A stretch of DNA of 64,000 nt, from the NCBI GenBank assembly GCA_022316685.1, contig JAKJHU010000833.1, positions 1-64,000 of the forward strand. The letters run 5' to 3'. Numbering within the stretch: position 1 is the stretch's first letter; each line of letters begins with the position of its first letter. Below, piece by piece: positions 45,189 through 56,261 of this stretch. Made by a program: the position numbers and the translations under genes. Below the pieces are notes generated by a model. The model was not told where the DNA came from. It was given only the letters and a program-made list of their open reading frames with translations, and did not search any database. The DNA comes from Progne subis subis (taxonomy: Eukaryota; Chordata; Aves; Passeriformes; Hirundinidae).

Positions 45189-45771
45189 TGTAAGATGTGC
45201 CGAAAGTATGTATTCTGTCACCATCTACATGAGCTGATGAAACTCGGTTGGGCAGTGTTTCCCTTGCCCCCTGCCTCCAGACTATCTTCTGTTAATGGCC
45301 CATCAATGCCCTGCTGCATGACTCATAGATAACTCCCTCCAGGAGCTATCTCTGTTTAATGGGCAATCAAGGACCCATTGCAAGACTGATAAAATGATAT
45401 CAGCCCATTGTGAAATGCTCTGCCCAGGGGGAGGAGCCAAGCAACCCACCTGGATAGAATCTGGGATTTGGGACAGCACAGGCAGCCTTCCCCACTGGAT
45501 TCCCAGAGGACAAGAGCTACCAGACCTTTCTGCAGGAACACTGCTTCAACAAGACCTCTTCACCTGGACTGCTACCGCCACCACAGGGAATCAGGTTGTA
45601 TTCTGACTCTGTCAGTGATCTTTTGTACTATTGCATTTGTTTTATTTTATTTTATTTTATTTTATTTTATTTTATTTTATTTTATTTTATTTTATATTAT
45701 TTTATTTTACTTTTTTTTCCTCTCCTATTAAATTGGTTTTTTCTGACTAGGAGTCTCTTGCTGTTTTTGCA
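45189..45771 (+). mobile_element. R1 LTR-like repeat, copy F, not linked to a ZNF gene
   Basis: TGTAAGATG at 45189 to TTTTTGCA at 45771, 583 bp. An ATTAAA near 45728 sits where a polyadenylation signal is expected. Its 5' boundary against unrelated retroviral sequence supports TG(T/C)AAGATG as the true R1 start. Confidence 0.7.
45636..45705 (+). repeat. (TTTTA)n microsatellite
   Basis: About thirteen TTTTA/TTATT units inside R1 copy F. Confidence 0.95.
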
Positions 45772-45779
45772 TTCAAGCC

Positions 45780-46180
45780 AGCACACCCAGTCACTCCCGA
45801 TTGCTCACAGTCTGTTCCCAGTAACCCCCAGCATGATTACAGACCCTCCTGGTATACCCCAGTTGCCCTCAGCATACTCATAGTCATCCCCAGTCACATC
45901 AACTTGTCCCAGTAAGGTTCCAGTTTCCACCAGTATGATCCCAGGCACTCTCAGTCTAATCCCAGTATATCCCAGTTGGTTCCACGATGATCCCTGTTCC
46001 CCAGTGTTGGTCCTGCTGGATCCCAGTGTGCTCTGATCCTGCTCCCAGTGGGTGCCAGTCCTGGGGCCAGGTCTATCCCGGTGTCTGCCCGTGTCCCAGT
46101 CCATCTCAGCCTGTCCCAGTCCATCCCAGCCTGTCCCAGTCCATCCCGGTCCCTTCCCAGCAGCTGTCGCCCTTTCCCAG
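45780..46180 (-). repeat. CTGGGA-type minisatellite, array 3
   Basis: Reverse orientation (TCCCAGT-rich on plus), with CCAGTATGATCCCAG units. Confidence 0.85.
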
Positions 46181-46311
46181 ATCCTGCCCCTCCCACTCCT
46201 GGAGCTGCCGCCGGGCACCCTCCCAAGATGGTGCCAGGGCTCGGGGGCTTTGTGTTGGGCTTTGTCTGCCTGGGCTGGGGCTTGGCCTCCGCTGCAGGAG
46301 AAGGTTAAGGG
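46181..46311 (+). pseudogene. MHC class II beta transmembrane exon relic
   Basis: After a TTTCCCAG acceptor the frame reaches KMVPGLGGFVLGFVCLGWGL, a good match to the class II beta transmembrane start (KMLxGxGGFVLGLxFLxxGL), then a stop after GEG. No beta-2 domain exon was found upstream, where a minisatellite lies instead. Confidence 0.6.
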
Positions 46312-47499
46312 GGGACCCCGAGGGTCGTGTCCCCCCTTTGGAGTGCTTGGGATACCCCCATGTCCCTCCCATGCCGGGCTGACCCCCTTTTCTCTCCCCA
46401 CATCTCCTCACCCGACTCCGGGACCCCCTGCACCCCATTATCCTGCACCAACAACCCCCTGCACCCCCTTTCCCAGGTATCCTCCTCTCCTAGCCCCTGG
46501 ATCCCCTATTTCTGTCAGCCCAGGCACTCCGGGAGCCCCATTCTCTGCCATCCCAGGGCACTTCATTCCCAGGCCTTCCTTTCCTCCCTTTCCTGGAAAA
46601 CCTGGAATGTCCCAGAGTCTTCCGCTCCAGTTTCAGGATGACAAAAATGTAAAGAAGGCCCAGATTGCTCCAGGAGAGCTGACTTTGACCAATTTTTGCT
46701 TTTGCAGTGACCCTGTGTCTTCCAGGATCTCCCTGAGACTCCTGCCAGGCATCTCCTGGTGTCTTTGACACAGAGGTCTAAGGAGCTGAGATCCCGTGTA
46801 GCAGCCCCAGAGGGCTCCAGGGAAGCTGCCCAAGGGATTTTGTGCCAGGAAAGAGGGAGCTGTGCCGGCCTGCAGGAGCACAGGGGCAGCCCCGCTGTGG
46901 CGACTCAGCAGCAGCTGAATGTGGCTCCTCTTGTGCCGGGTGCGTCTGTGTGCTCTGCTTGGCACCTTGAGGAGCAGCTGGATGTGCCCGTGGCTGCAGG
47001 CTCTGTGTCTGGGCTGCTGCTGGCCACAGAGGGTGTGGGGCGGGTGAAGGGCTGGGCAGTGCCCCTGTTGCTGCCGAGCGCCGGGCAGGGCTGGCTGGGG
47101 CTGTGGCTGCCAGGGCCGGCCAGGACAGCTCCTGCCCCACTGCGGCCTTGTCCCTGCCAGGGCCCCTGGGCCAGGCCGCCAAGGCTCCCGCTGCTGCTGC
47201 TGGAGCTCAGGGGCTGCGGGGCCGTGCCGGCCTGTCCCTGTCCCCATGGAGGGACCAGGCCCGGCCCTGGCTGCCCTGAGGCTGCCGCTGCTGCAGCTGC
47301 GGGCACAGCGGGAGCAGGAGGAAGAGGAGGAGGGGGAGGAGGAGGCAGCGTGGGATGGAGGCGCTGCCTTGGCACAGTGCTGGGGAGCCCCGATGCCATC
47401 GTAGCAGCGGCCTCTCCCTCCTGCCCCATCCCTCAGCTGGTGCCGCCCTTGGGGCGCTGGGTCTTGGGCTTCCTCTTCTCCCTGGGCATCCCCTGCTGC
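46312..47499. other. GC-rich sequence with long overlapping frames, no gene assigned
   Basis: A plus frame (46759-47733) and a minus frame (46633-47619) of over 320 codons overlap almost fully. Includes a GAGGAGG-type acidic run near 47310-47345. No domain recognised. Confidence 0.3.
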
Positions 47500-47715
47500 C
47501 CGCTCGCCCAAGCTGTCCCAGGGAGCTGCTGCCTCCTGAGCCAGGGGCTCTGCTCTGCTGCACTGGGCACCCCGGGGCTCCTGGAACACCCCACAGGCAG
47601 GGCGGGCCCAGAGTGTCACAATGTCCCCTCGCTTCCAGCAGGCCCCGCAGGGTCACAGAGCTCCCTGTGCACCCTGAGGCCCCACAGCAGCCAGCCCAGG
47701 CCATTGCCATGGTTC
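47500..47715 (-). repeat. Inverted copy of 31406-31640
   Basis: CAGAGCCCCTGGCTCAGG on minus and CCAGCCCAGGCCATTGCC on plus match the other site. Confidence 0.8.
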
Positions 47716-48525
47716 CAGTCACTCCCAGTATGATCCCAGTGACTCCCAGTCTCTCTTCAGTACATACCAGTTGCCCCCAGCATGCTCCCAGTCACCCCAA
47801 CTTCCTCCCAGTTGCTTCCAGCATGATTCCAGTTACCCATAGCCACTCTCAGTCACCCTCAGTGCATTTCCAGTTGCTCCCAGTATATCCCAGTTGCTCC
47901 CAGCATGGTCCAAACTGCCCTCAGCCTGCTTCGGTCACTCCTGGTATGATCTCACTCCCCCACAGTGTTGTCCCAGTTCATCCCACTATGAACCCACTTG
48001 CACCCAGTTGCCCCTAGTCTAGTCCCAGTCACTCCATAGATGGACCCAGTGCCTTCCAGTATGATCCCAGTCATGCCAGGTTGCCTCCAGTGTGGATTCA
48101 GTCATCCCCAGTCACTCCCAAGTTCTCCCCAGCACGGTCCCTGTTGTTCCCAGCATGTTCCCAGTCATCCCCAGGATGGTTACAGACACTCCCAGTATAT
48201 CCCAGGTGCCTTCAGCATGTTTGCAGTCATTCCCAGTTCCTCCAATTTGCTTGTAGCATGATCCTGGTTTCCCTCAATTGCTCCCAGTAGCCCAAAATAT
48301 GATCCCAGTTGCTCCCTTTCAATACCAGTATGATCCCAGTAATCTCCAGTATGATCCTAGTCAAATGCCAGCACTCCAACTACAATCTCAGTATCATCCC
48401 AATTACTTTCAATCACTCCCAGAATGGTCCCAGTTGCCTCCACTAGATCAACCCTATCAGTTCCAGTATGACGCCATTTGTTCCCGGTGGCTCCCAGTCA
48501 CCCCCAGTATGGGGGATGATGTGCA
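47716..48525 (-). repeat. CTGGGA-type minisatellite, array 4
   Basis: About 800 bp of CCAGT(A/C)(T/A)(G/C)(A/C)TCCCAGT-type units on plus; mirror of 30590-31405. Confidence 0.9.
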
Positions 48526-48551
48526 GAGTATGTTCCCACCCCACCATTTCC

Positions 48552-51480
48552 CCCATCCAAGCCCTGGGACTCAGAGCAGCCTTGTGCAAATCTGAGCTCC
48601 CTCCACCCCAGGCTGGACCTGCAGGTTTCAGCTCCTTGGCTCCAACTCCCACCTGCTTCCCTTAGGGAAGGAGCTGCCCAAGACACAGAGGGATGTTCAC
48701 TTATTGTCAGCCAATAAACCCAAGGGAAGACACAGCTCCATCAAATGTAAAAGTCATTCTTTTTCCTGGCTCTGCCCTACACCTGATCCCCACAGCCTGT
48801 CCTGTTTCCTTCATCCCTCCACTGCCAGGGACTTTCTGGGAAAAGGGAGCACTGCTCTGGCTATGGAGTTGGTCCAAGTGCCACTGGAGTGGGAAGCACA
48901 ACTCCTCAGGTTTGTGTCCTTGGAGGGACCAGGAACTGGTGAGACTTGGAGGCACAGAAAGGTTTCTCTTTGTGGACAACATAAAAAATGGGAGCATGAT
49001 AAAATTTAATCAACATGGAAACACTTCCCTCAGCTCCTTGTGACAACCCAGCAGCATCTGACATGTCCACAACCCACAAGTGATTTCCAAACAGGAAAAA
49101 TTTTCAACCAAGACATAAGCGGCGATATATAAGAAAAAAATACAACTAAGATGCTGACTAAGGTGTTATTTAAACTTCTGAAAAATTGGACAACTCTGGG
49201 AAGCAGAAAGCATGAAGCCAGTCGAGGGAGATGCATTGGAATGACCAGAATACAACAGCAGGAGGAAATCTGGGAGTAACAGGAAGGATATAGATCCAGC
49301 TGCTCAACATGAAGAAATGCCCTTAGAAATGGCCATTTAAACCAGAGAGCTAGAAACACCAGAAGGGAGAGGGCCATGAATTGCTAGATTGGCTGTTGGT
49401 GTCAAAGGTAGAGGGGAAGATCCGTATTTCTTCACCTGTCATCAGTAGGAGAATCCAGTAGGTCCAGGAAATTCCTGTTCCTGGTGGGAAAATTTTGCTA
49501 ATTCTTAAAAGCAGCCACTTCTTAAATGACCCAGATAACAGAGATTTGCTTGTATAATATGAAACTAACAGGTATTTAAACCTCTGCCTCTTTCCAGGCA
49601 GACATCAGTTGTGTGCCCCTGAGCAGGCAGTGCCACTCATGCCCTGAGGTGCCCAGCTGGGATTGGCATCTGTCAGAGAGGAGCTGAGGGAGAGCAGAGC
49701 ACCTTGCAAGCTGCAGGTCCCTGCCAGCCCCAGAGGGCTCCTGTCCCAAAACCATCTGCTCTGCTCCAGGCTGGAACAGGGACCAGCATTGTGCCGGGAT
49801 TGTCTGAGAACTGAGGTGTGTGCTGGAATTCAATCCCCTCCCCATCCCACAGCAGCCCTGCATTTCCCTCCTCCAGCCTTGGTCTCCAGCACAGCCATGG
49901 AGGCTCTTTGGGCTCTGCACTTTCCCTGCAGCCACCAAGGGCAGCTTAGCTCTGCCTTTGGCACAGTCAGCCCTGCCCAGCCCAGGCAATGCCCAGCAAT
50001 TCCTTGTGTGTGCCTGGCCCTGCTGTCAGCCCCGGCAACGGCTGCGTGGCCCCTTTGTGCCGCGCTGGCCCAGCCATGGTGCCACAGCCCCTGTGCAGGC
50101 GCAGGGCAGGACAGGAGCATTGCGGGTGGGAACGGCCCCTGTGCCGTGGTGCCCACAGCAGCCTTGGGGCTCTATGCCCCATGGCCTCCCTGCTGGGCAG
50201 CCTCTGCCAGCTCCTGCCCAGCCCGTGGCACCTGTGGGGCTGCACAGACAGCCCTGCCCCGGGCTCTGCCGGGCTCTGGGCCAGCAGAGAGGCCGGGCAG
50301 GGCTGGCCATGGCCGGGAACAGGCCCTGAGCCCCGCAGGAGGATGGAGCTGGGCCACAGCCAAACTGCCCCGCAAACCTGGGCTGAGCAGCCAGGGCTGG
50401 CAATGGCTGGGGACAGAGGCTGGCACTGACAAATGTCCTGGGCCGTGTTCCTGCTCTGTCCATGCCACCAAGGGCACAGAGCAGCCTCCTCTCTGGGCCA
50501 CTTGCCTGTTTTCAATGTCTTCCACAGGTTCTGACCCTGCCCCACAAGACCTGGGCTGAGTCCTGCCCCTGCACGCTCACACAGGCTGAGATGGACACTG
50601 ATGGTTTCTGTGGCAGGCTCTCTCAGCCCAGCCCAGCTCCCTCCAAGCTCTGCCAGCTGCCCTGAGCTCTCTGCAGCACCAAGGGCCTGTCCCCAGCACA
50701 GCCCAGCCGGCTCTGGCCCCACAGCTCTGCTCAGGGCAGGCTGCTCTGGGCAGGGGCCCCACGGCCTCAGCCCCTCGGAAGGGCACAGCAGCAGCTGCAG
50801 CTCAGACAGGACTCAGCCCCAGCCATGGGGAAGGTGCTGGGCCAAGGGAAAAGGAGGCTCCCTGTGTGCCCTGCTCCCCTGTCCCTGAGGTGCTGAGAGC
50901 TCTGCAGCCCCTGCTGCCATCCCATCTGCCCAGGCCAGCACAACAGCCCCGGCCTTGGGGCCCTCAAGAGCTGCTCCTACTCCAGGCCCAGGGCCCGTTC
51001 CAAAGCTGTGGCAGCCAGAAAGCTGTGCCCATTTCTGTTCATTGCTGCTCTGATGAGGATGGATCCTCAGACATTGGGAGATTGCTGATGAATTTTACTA
51101 CTCCGGAGCCCTCTTCTTTCTTGAGCCGTTCAGTTCAGGAATTCTGTGACAAAGATTCATACAGAAAAAATTGTTCAAAACATACGAACAAGTAAAGTCC
51201 CGGGGAATAATATAAGTTTTCAATGTTTTTGTGGTTAATGAGAAAATTTCAGAAGTGTATTCAAAGGGAATCCACGATATAGAAAACAATGCAGAGAGAA
51301 CTCTTTTCCTGTTTCATTTTCCTGTTTATAGGTTGATATCAGCAATGCCCAATTGATATGGACACCCAGCACCTTGTACTGCAATCTGAAGCGATAAGAA
51401 AATCAAGACCCTTCATGGCTGACAATCAGTCAGACTTTGCCCCCATCCACTCCCCACCATTTCCGTCATCCAACCCCTGG
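48552..51480 (+). repeat. S1 unit, copy 2
   Basis: Direct copy of 21716-24600. Over 49663-50559 it has no net indel against copies 1 and 3. It starts abruptly after the minisatellite at the CCATTTCCCCCATCCAAGCC block. Confidence 0.85.
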
Positions 51481-51484
51481 CACC

Positions 51485-51825
51485 CCTGTGGATCAGGAAT
51501 GGTGTGGCCAGCAGTAGCAGGGCAGTGATCCTTCCCCTGTGCTCGGCACTGGTTGGGAAGCACCTTGAGTGCTGTGTCCAGTTCTGGGCCCTCCAATTTA
51601 GTAAGGACATGGAGGGGCTGGAGTGTGTCCAGAGAAGGACAACAAGGTTGGTGAGGGGATTGGAACACAAATCCTGTGAGGAGCGGCTGAGGGAGCTGGG
51701 GTTGTTTATCCTAGAGAAGAGGAGGCTCAGGTGAGACAAGGCAGTGTCAGGGCACAGGATGGACTTGATGATGTCCAAGGTCTTCTCCAACCTTGCTGAT
51801 TCTGTGATTCTCTGAAACCACCCTT
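51485..51825 (+). mobile_element. CR1 LINE fragment
   Basis: Encodes [20 protein letters not shown] and [14 protein letters not shown], and ends TTCTGTGATTCTCTGA. Confidence 0.9.
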
Positions 51826-51899
51826 GCAGCAGTTGCAGGATGAGCCCTGGGCCTCCTCTTCAGAAGGTCCAGCAGCCCAGGTCCCTCAGCTTGTCCTCA
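51826..51899 (-). repeat. R2 terminal segment interrupted by a solo LTR
   Basis: Continues at 52388 (CTCACAGCCCCAAAGC). The uninterrupted arrangement is seen at 16883-17010 and 26241-26340. Confidence 0.8.
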
Positions 51900-52387
51900 T
51901 GTGATAAACATAAACTGTTTTTGTTCACTGGAGGTTAAATAACTCAAGATAACAGGAAGTTACTATGTTACTATCTAAGCTTATAGAAAAGCCATATGCA
52001 AACATGCTCTTGTGCTCAATCCTTTTTTTTTTTTTTCTCTACTTGCTTAATCAGCTTTAAGTTTCAGGAACTCAAGCTTAGTTACCATATAAGGAAGAAG
52101 GCAACTAGAGGACACTAGGGGATGACTACCAGCCTTCATCCCTGCGACCACCGGGAGGTAGAAAAAGACCCCCTAGCAACACGCCGCACATGCGCAGAGT
52201 ACTACAGGAAGGACACATCAATCGGAGGAAGAAGCAAGATAAAAGAGGGACTGAAAACCTGCCCGAGCGCGGCAGTTGGTGGAGCGGAGACTCCCCTGTC
52301 GTCCAAGACTGTATTTGCCTTTGCCTTGCTTGCTGCAATCTAATAAATTCCTATTGGAACTTTTCTTTGTGTCCATAGTCTATTACA
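51900..52387 (+). mobile_element. Complete solo LTR, 488 bp
   Basis: TGTGATAAAC...TCTATTACA, flanked by a CTCA duplication (51896-51899 and 52388-52391) that is single in the empty sites. GATAAAAG at 52239-52246 and AATAAA at 52342-52347 mark the U3-R part. A 4-bp duplication suggests a gamma-like (ERV1) integrase. Confidence 0.9.
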
Positions 52388-52439
52388 CTCACAGCCCCAA
52401 AGCCCATCCTGTCAGTCCTGCAGAGCCTCTCCAGTGTAA

Positions 52440-52765
52440 GGGAAACACTGGGCAACTGAATAGCAGAATCAATATGATTTTAGCAGAAGCCATTTATTGT
52501 TTACCTTAAAACTCCAGGTATAGATTCGAGCACTACTGTCCACACACACAGGTGTCTCTCAATTGGCTAAGCCACTTGTTCACGAGGCAGGCACACATCC
52601 TTCAGGTCAGCTCATTGGTCAAGCGTCCATCATCATGTTGTGTGTCCTCTAAGTTTTGTGTTGTTTTTAAACAGTTTCTCAGGCTCTTGGTTCTTGTTTT
52701 TAGTCCTGTTGTTATCTCAGTAGCCTTGAGGAATTCCTGAGAGCTGCTGGGCAAGGAGCCTCAAA
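52440..52765 (-). mobile_element. LTR-like repeat R3, copy 2
   Basis: On minus: a GAATCTATACC box, then AATAAATGGCTTCTGC (AATAAA near 52500-52495) and an end TTGATTCTGCTATTCA. Matches 17011-17400. It abuts R1 copy D. Confidence 0.55.
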
Positions 52766-52778
52766 CCCTGTCTTGCAG

Positions 52779-53422
52779 TGCAAGATTTAACCAAAAAAAT
52801 GTATTCTATTACCATTTGTGAACACCAGGTAGGGCAGGTTATCTCTTCCATGACCCATCCCTCTTATCTCTGAGGGGGATCTTCTCGTAATGGCCCAGCT
52901 GTTAAAACCAAATGGGGCAGTGTTCTTGATCTCTTCCATGACCTGTCCTCCCTCCAGGGAGATATCTTCTGGTAATGGGCCATTGTCTCTCACTGCATGA
53001 CTGATAAAATTACATCATCCCATTGTGAGATACTTCACCCAGAGGGAGGACCCAAGCGTTCCTACTTAGATATAATCTGAAATTTAAAACATCAGGAGCA
53101 GCCTGGTTTCCACTGGATTCCCAGAGGAAGACCAGACCCATCTACACCACCACTGGACCTTCAGAGGAAAACTGTACCCTTCTACAAGATCATTGCTTCA
53201 ACAAAACCACATCTGTCACTCCAGGAGGACTGCAGCCACGATTTGATTGGACTGCAAGCAACACCCAGCCTACCCGGGTGTCAGGTTGGATTCTGAGTCT
53301 TATATTTTGGGTTTTGTTGGTGGTGTTTTTTTTTTTTTACTACTGCATTTTTAGTTTAATTTTCCTACTGAAGAACTGATATTCCTATTGCCATATCTTA
53401 GCTTGGAAGCCTGTTAATTTCA
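52779..53422 (+). mobile_element. R1 LTR-like repeat, copy D, upstream of ZNF-D
   Basis: TGCAAGATTTAACC to TTAATTTCA, 644 bp, collinear with copies A and B. TATA-like TATAATCT at 53071-53078. Sense to ZNF-D. The gene start codon is about 750 bp further on. Confidence 0.75.
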
Positions 53423-54174
53423 AAACTATAATTCAAAGAGAGGCAGTTTATATTTTCTGTTTCAAGGGAGGCTCCCACCTTCCATAGTAGACCCCTGTCT
53501 TACCAGCCCAAGACGGGGAGCTCGGCTCAGATATCCTGGGTGGTCCCTCGGTTGGTTTTTTTGGGGTGGGGATGTTTGGAGAAGTAAGAGCTCCAAAGCT
53601 GGGTGGAAAATGCCCCTTGGGGGGACATTGGGGGGTCCCGTTGGCAGCTGCTGGCAGAGGCAGCCTGGAGGAGCAGAGCCGTGTGTCTCCCAGGAGCCCA
53701 GAGAGGGGGGAGCGCTGCAATTCGCAGGACCCTCAACTGCTGTGATAGGGCCAGGGGGGACTCCTTGGGCCCCCTGCAATCCAAAGCAGAGAATAAGGGG
53801 AGAAGGGACCCTGGGACCCCAACTCCCTACAGCATCCCGAAATGGAAAATGGAAAAAGGGGGAGCTTTTCAGGTTCTTGGGATTCCCAGCAGCCTGGAGA
53901 GGGCAGGGACTGGGTAGATGGGGAACCCCCAGTACAGGTGTAACCCCAGCAGCTGGGACAGGGGGGAAGCCCAAACACCAAAGGAGAGAGACCAGAGACA
54001 GGGAACTCCACAAAGGACTTTTCAGGGCTGACCTTGGTGTTTGATAAGCTATTAGAGACTCTAGATGTCTGGTGACTTGTAGAGATGGACTTGGGCAGAG
54101 GGACATTCAAACTCAACATACTCATCCCTTGTTTTTGCCCAAATCAGGATTTCTCATTCCCAAACCTTGGCTGG
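53423..54174 (+). other. 5' flank of ZNF-D, probable 5' untranslated exon and intron
   Basis: Shared with ZNF-A. A CCAAATCAG acceptor-like site at about 54139-54147 precedes the exon with the start codon, so an upstream non-coding exon is likely in 53430-54000. Its donor was not fixed. Confidence 0.5.
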
Positions 54175-55335
54175 ATGGAGGAGGAGGCTGTGAGGAAGAG
54201 GAAGATGCCCCAGGACAGCCAGGCAGGTGAGGAGGAAGTCAGTGCCCCTTTCCCCCTCTCTCCTGCTCCATCTCCCAGCCCAGCATGGCCCCTGGCTGCA
54301 GGACAACCCCGCTGCCGATGTCATCCTGCCAGGGATGCACTGGGGGAATCTCCTTCCCCTTCCCTGTGCCACGGAGGCAAATCCCATCCTGACCTTGTCC
54401 TTCCTCCCCCAGATAAGGAGCTGAGGATGGAGACCAGGGAGGACAAATGCCTGCAGCAGAACCTCAGGGAAGAGGCCGTTTTGAGCAGCTCCACGGTGCA
54501 GGAATCCAAAAGGGAGAAAAAGCAACGGAGATCCAACAGGAGGAAGGATTCCAAACCCATCCCAGGTTGCTCTGAGGAAGAAGGATCCACTCTGTGCCGG
54601 GAAGGTGGACAGAGCTTCAGCCAGAACAACACCACTGTCCAGCACCAGATCATCCACACTTCGGAGCCACCCTATGCGTGTCCCAAGTGTGGGAAGAGAT
54701 TTCAGACCAGCTCCAGTCTCCTCAAGCATGAGCGGATTCACACAGAGGAGAGGCCCTTCCACTGCCCCGACTGCAGGAAGGGCTTCAAGCACAACTCCCA
54801 CCTCATCAGGCACCGGCGCATCCACACTGGGGAGAGGCCATACAAGTGTGGGGAATGTGGGATGAGCTCCAGCCACAGCTCCAGCCTGATCTGCCACCAG
54901 AGGATCCGCACCAAGGAACAGTCCTATGAGTGTGAGCAGTGTGGGAAGAGCTTCAGCTGGTGCTCCTACTTGATCCGCCACCAGAACATCCATGCTGAGG
55001 AAAGGCCATACAGGTGTGAGGAATGTGGGAAGGGCTTCAACCAGAGATCCAAACTGATCATCCACCAAATGATCCACACTGGCGAGAGGCCCTACAAGTG
55101 TCCACAGTGCCAGAAGAGGTTTCAGACCAGCTCAGATCTCCTCGTGCACCAGCGGATTCACAGAGAGGAGAGGCCCTTCCGCTGCCCCGACTGCAGTAAG
55201 GGATTTAAGCACAACTCTGCCCTCATCAGCCACCGGAGCATCCACACTGGGGAGAGGCCCTACGAGTGTCCCCAGTGTGGGAAGATCTTCAGCCAGAGCT
55301 CTCACCTGAGCCAACACCAACAGAGGCACAGGTAA
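54175..55335 (+). CDS. C2H2 zinc-finger protein, copy D (intact)
   Basis: Likely a nuclear sequence-specific DNA-binding protein. Exon 1 (54175-54226) starts [16 protein letters not shown]; the intron (54227-54412) has GT...CCCCCAG ends; exon 2 (54413-55335) begins [11 protein letters not shown]. Spliced product 324 aa: a charged N-terminal part of about 100 residues and eight C2H2 fingers with TGERPY or TEERPF linkers. Finger 3 is degenerate (core Phe to Ser, last His to Arg). No KRAB, SCAN or BTB domain. The intron is 186 bp with no in-frame stop, so retention would add 62 residues; the frame also extends 30 codons upstream of the chosen ATG, which was preferred because ZNF-A has it too. 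R1 lies upstream in sense. It is the only copy of four without a disabling change. Confidence 0.8.
   Translation: MEEEAVRKRKMPQDSQAGEEEVSAPFPLSPAPSPSPAWPLAAGQPRCRCHPARDALGESPSPSLCHGGKSHPDLVLPPPDKELRMETREDKCLQQNLREEAVLSSSTVQESKREKKQRRSNRRKDSKPIPGCSEEEGSTLCREGGQSFSQNNTTVQHQIIHTSEPPYACPKCGKRFQTSSSLLKHERIHTEERPFHCPDCRKGFKHNSHLIRHRRIHTGERPYKCGECGMSSSHSSSLICHQRIRTKEQSYECEQCGKSFSWCSYLIRHQNIHAEERPYRCEECGKGFNQRSKLIIHQMIHTGERPYKCPQCQKRFQTSSDLLVHQRIHREERPFRCPDCSKGFKHNSALISHRSIHTGERPYECPQCGKIFSQSSHLSQHQQRHR
54227..54412 (+). other. Intron of ZNF-D, in frame and open
   Basis: GTGAGG donor, C-rich tract, CCCCCAG acceptor, 186 bp. The paralogous ZNF-A intron (13758-13573) has the same length and is also open. 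Confidence 0.75.
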
Positions 55336-55740
55336 GAGAAGCCCTATGAGTGCCCCGACTTTGGGAGGAGCTTTGTGAGCTGCTTCAACTCCATCCTCCA
55401 TCAGAGGAGCCACATTGGGCAGAGCCCTGGTGACCCACATTTCCCATGACCCATGCTGAGAAGTCACCTCTCACTTTCTCTGCGCCTGGCAATGATGTGA
55501 GGTGGGACCAAAGAACATGAGGGTCTGGCCATAGTGCCATCATTTTTAGGGTCAGGAAAGGGACTCTCTCTCTGCCTAGGAGAAGGGTGTCCTTTCCCAG
55601 CAGGAGGAAATACGTAGCTGGGACGCACTGGTCAGTGTTGTTGTAGTTTTCCCTGTATATGGTTTGGCTTATCCATTCTGTTATCAATTTTGTTTCTGTT
55701 CCTATTAGTACCTTATCTTGTCACTGTTCTCAGTAAATAG
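55336..55740 (+). other. 3' flank of ZNF-D
   Basis: Starts with an in-frame relic finger just after TAA (YECPDFGRSF: second Cys replaced by Phe). The part 55424-55550 is the segment found in the ghost at 17636-17768. No AATAAA seen close by. Confidence 0.6.
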
Positions 55741-55944
55741 TTCTTATCCCAGCCCACGATTTTTGTCTTTTGTTCTTTCAGTGGGAGGCTGAAGGCCAGT
55801 GAGCGCTGACATGGTTTTAGTAGGAGCACGGAATTGCAGAATCCCATTCCTAAATCCCAGCCCGTGGAAACCGAGCATCCCCGCTGGTGCCAGCCCTGGT
55901 TGCCCTGGCAGCAGCCTTGGGAGCGGGTCCCTGGCTGGGGGCTG

Positions 55945-56245
55945 TGGGAACCTCTTCACTCTGGTGCCCAGGGACAGCACTGGAGGGAAGGGCTGGAGCT
56001 GAGTCAGGGCAGGTTTAGGTTGGATGTCAGGAAAAGGTTTTTCCCCTAGACGCTGCTGGGGCACTGAACAGGCTCCCAGGGAAGGGTCACAGCTCCAGGG
56101 CTCTGGGAGCTCCAGCAGCGTTTGGACACCGCTGCCAGGCCCAGGCTGGGATTGTTGGGGTGTCCTGTGCAGGGCCAGGAGCTGGACTGGAGGATCCTGA
56201 TGGCTCCCTCCCAGCTCAGCCAATTCTGTGCTTCTGGGATCCCAT
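55945..56245 (+). mobile_element. CR1 LINE 3' fragment
   Basis: GGTTGGATGTCAGGAAAAGG, then GGAGGATCCTGATGG, and a CCAATTCTGTGCTTCTGG 3' end. Confidence 0.85.
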
Positions 56246-56261
56246 GGCCCTGGGAATGGGA

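Noticed and set aside
46759..47733. 324-codon frame, with a 328-codon frame on the opposite strand
   Set aside because: Two long frames on opposite strands over the same GC-rich DNA point to composition. No domain or neighbours support either.
54175..54480. Possible KRAB, SCAN or BTB domain upstream of the fingers
   Set aside because: The N-terminal part is short, charged and lacks the hydrophobic pattern of any of these domains; none was found in the other copies either.
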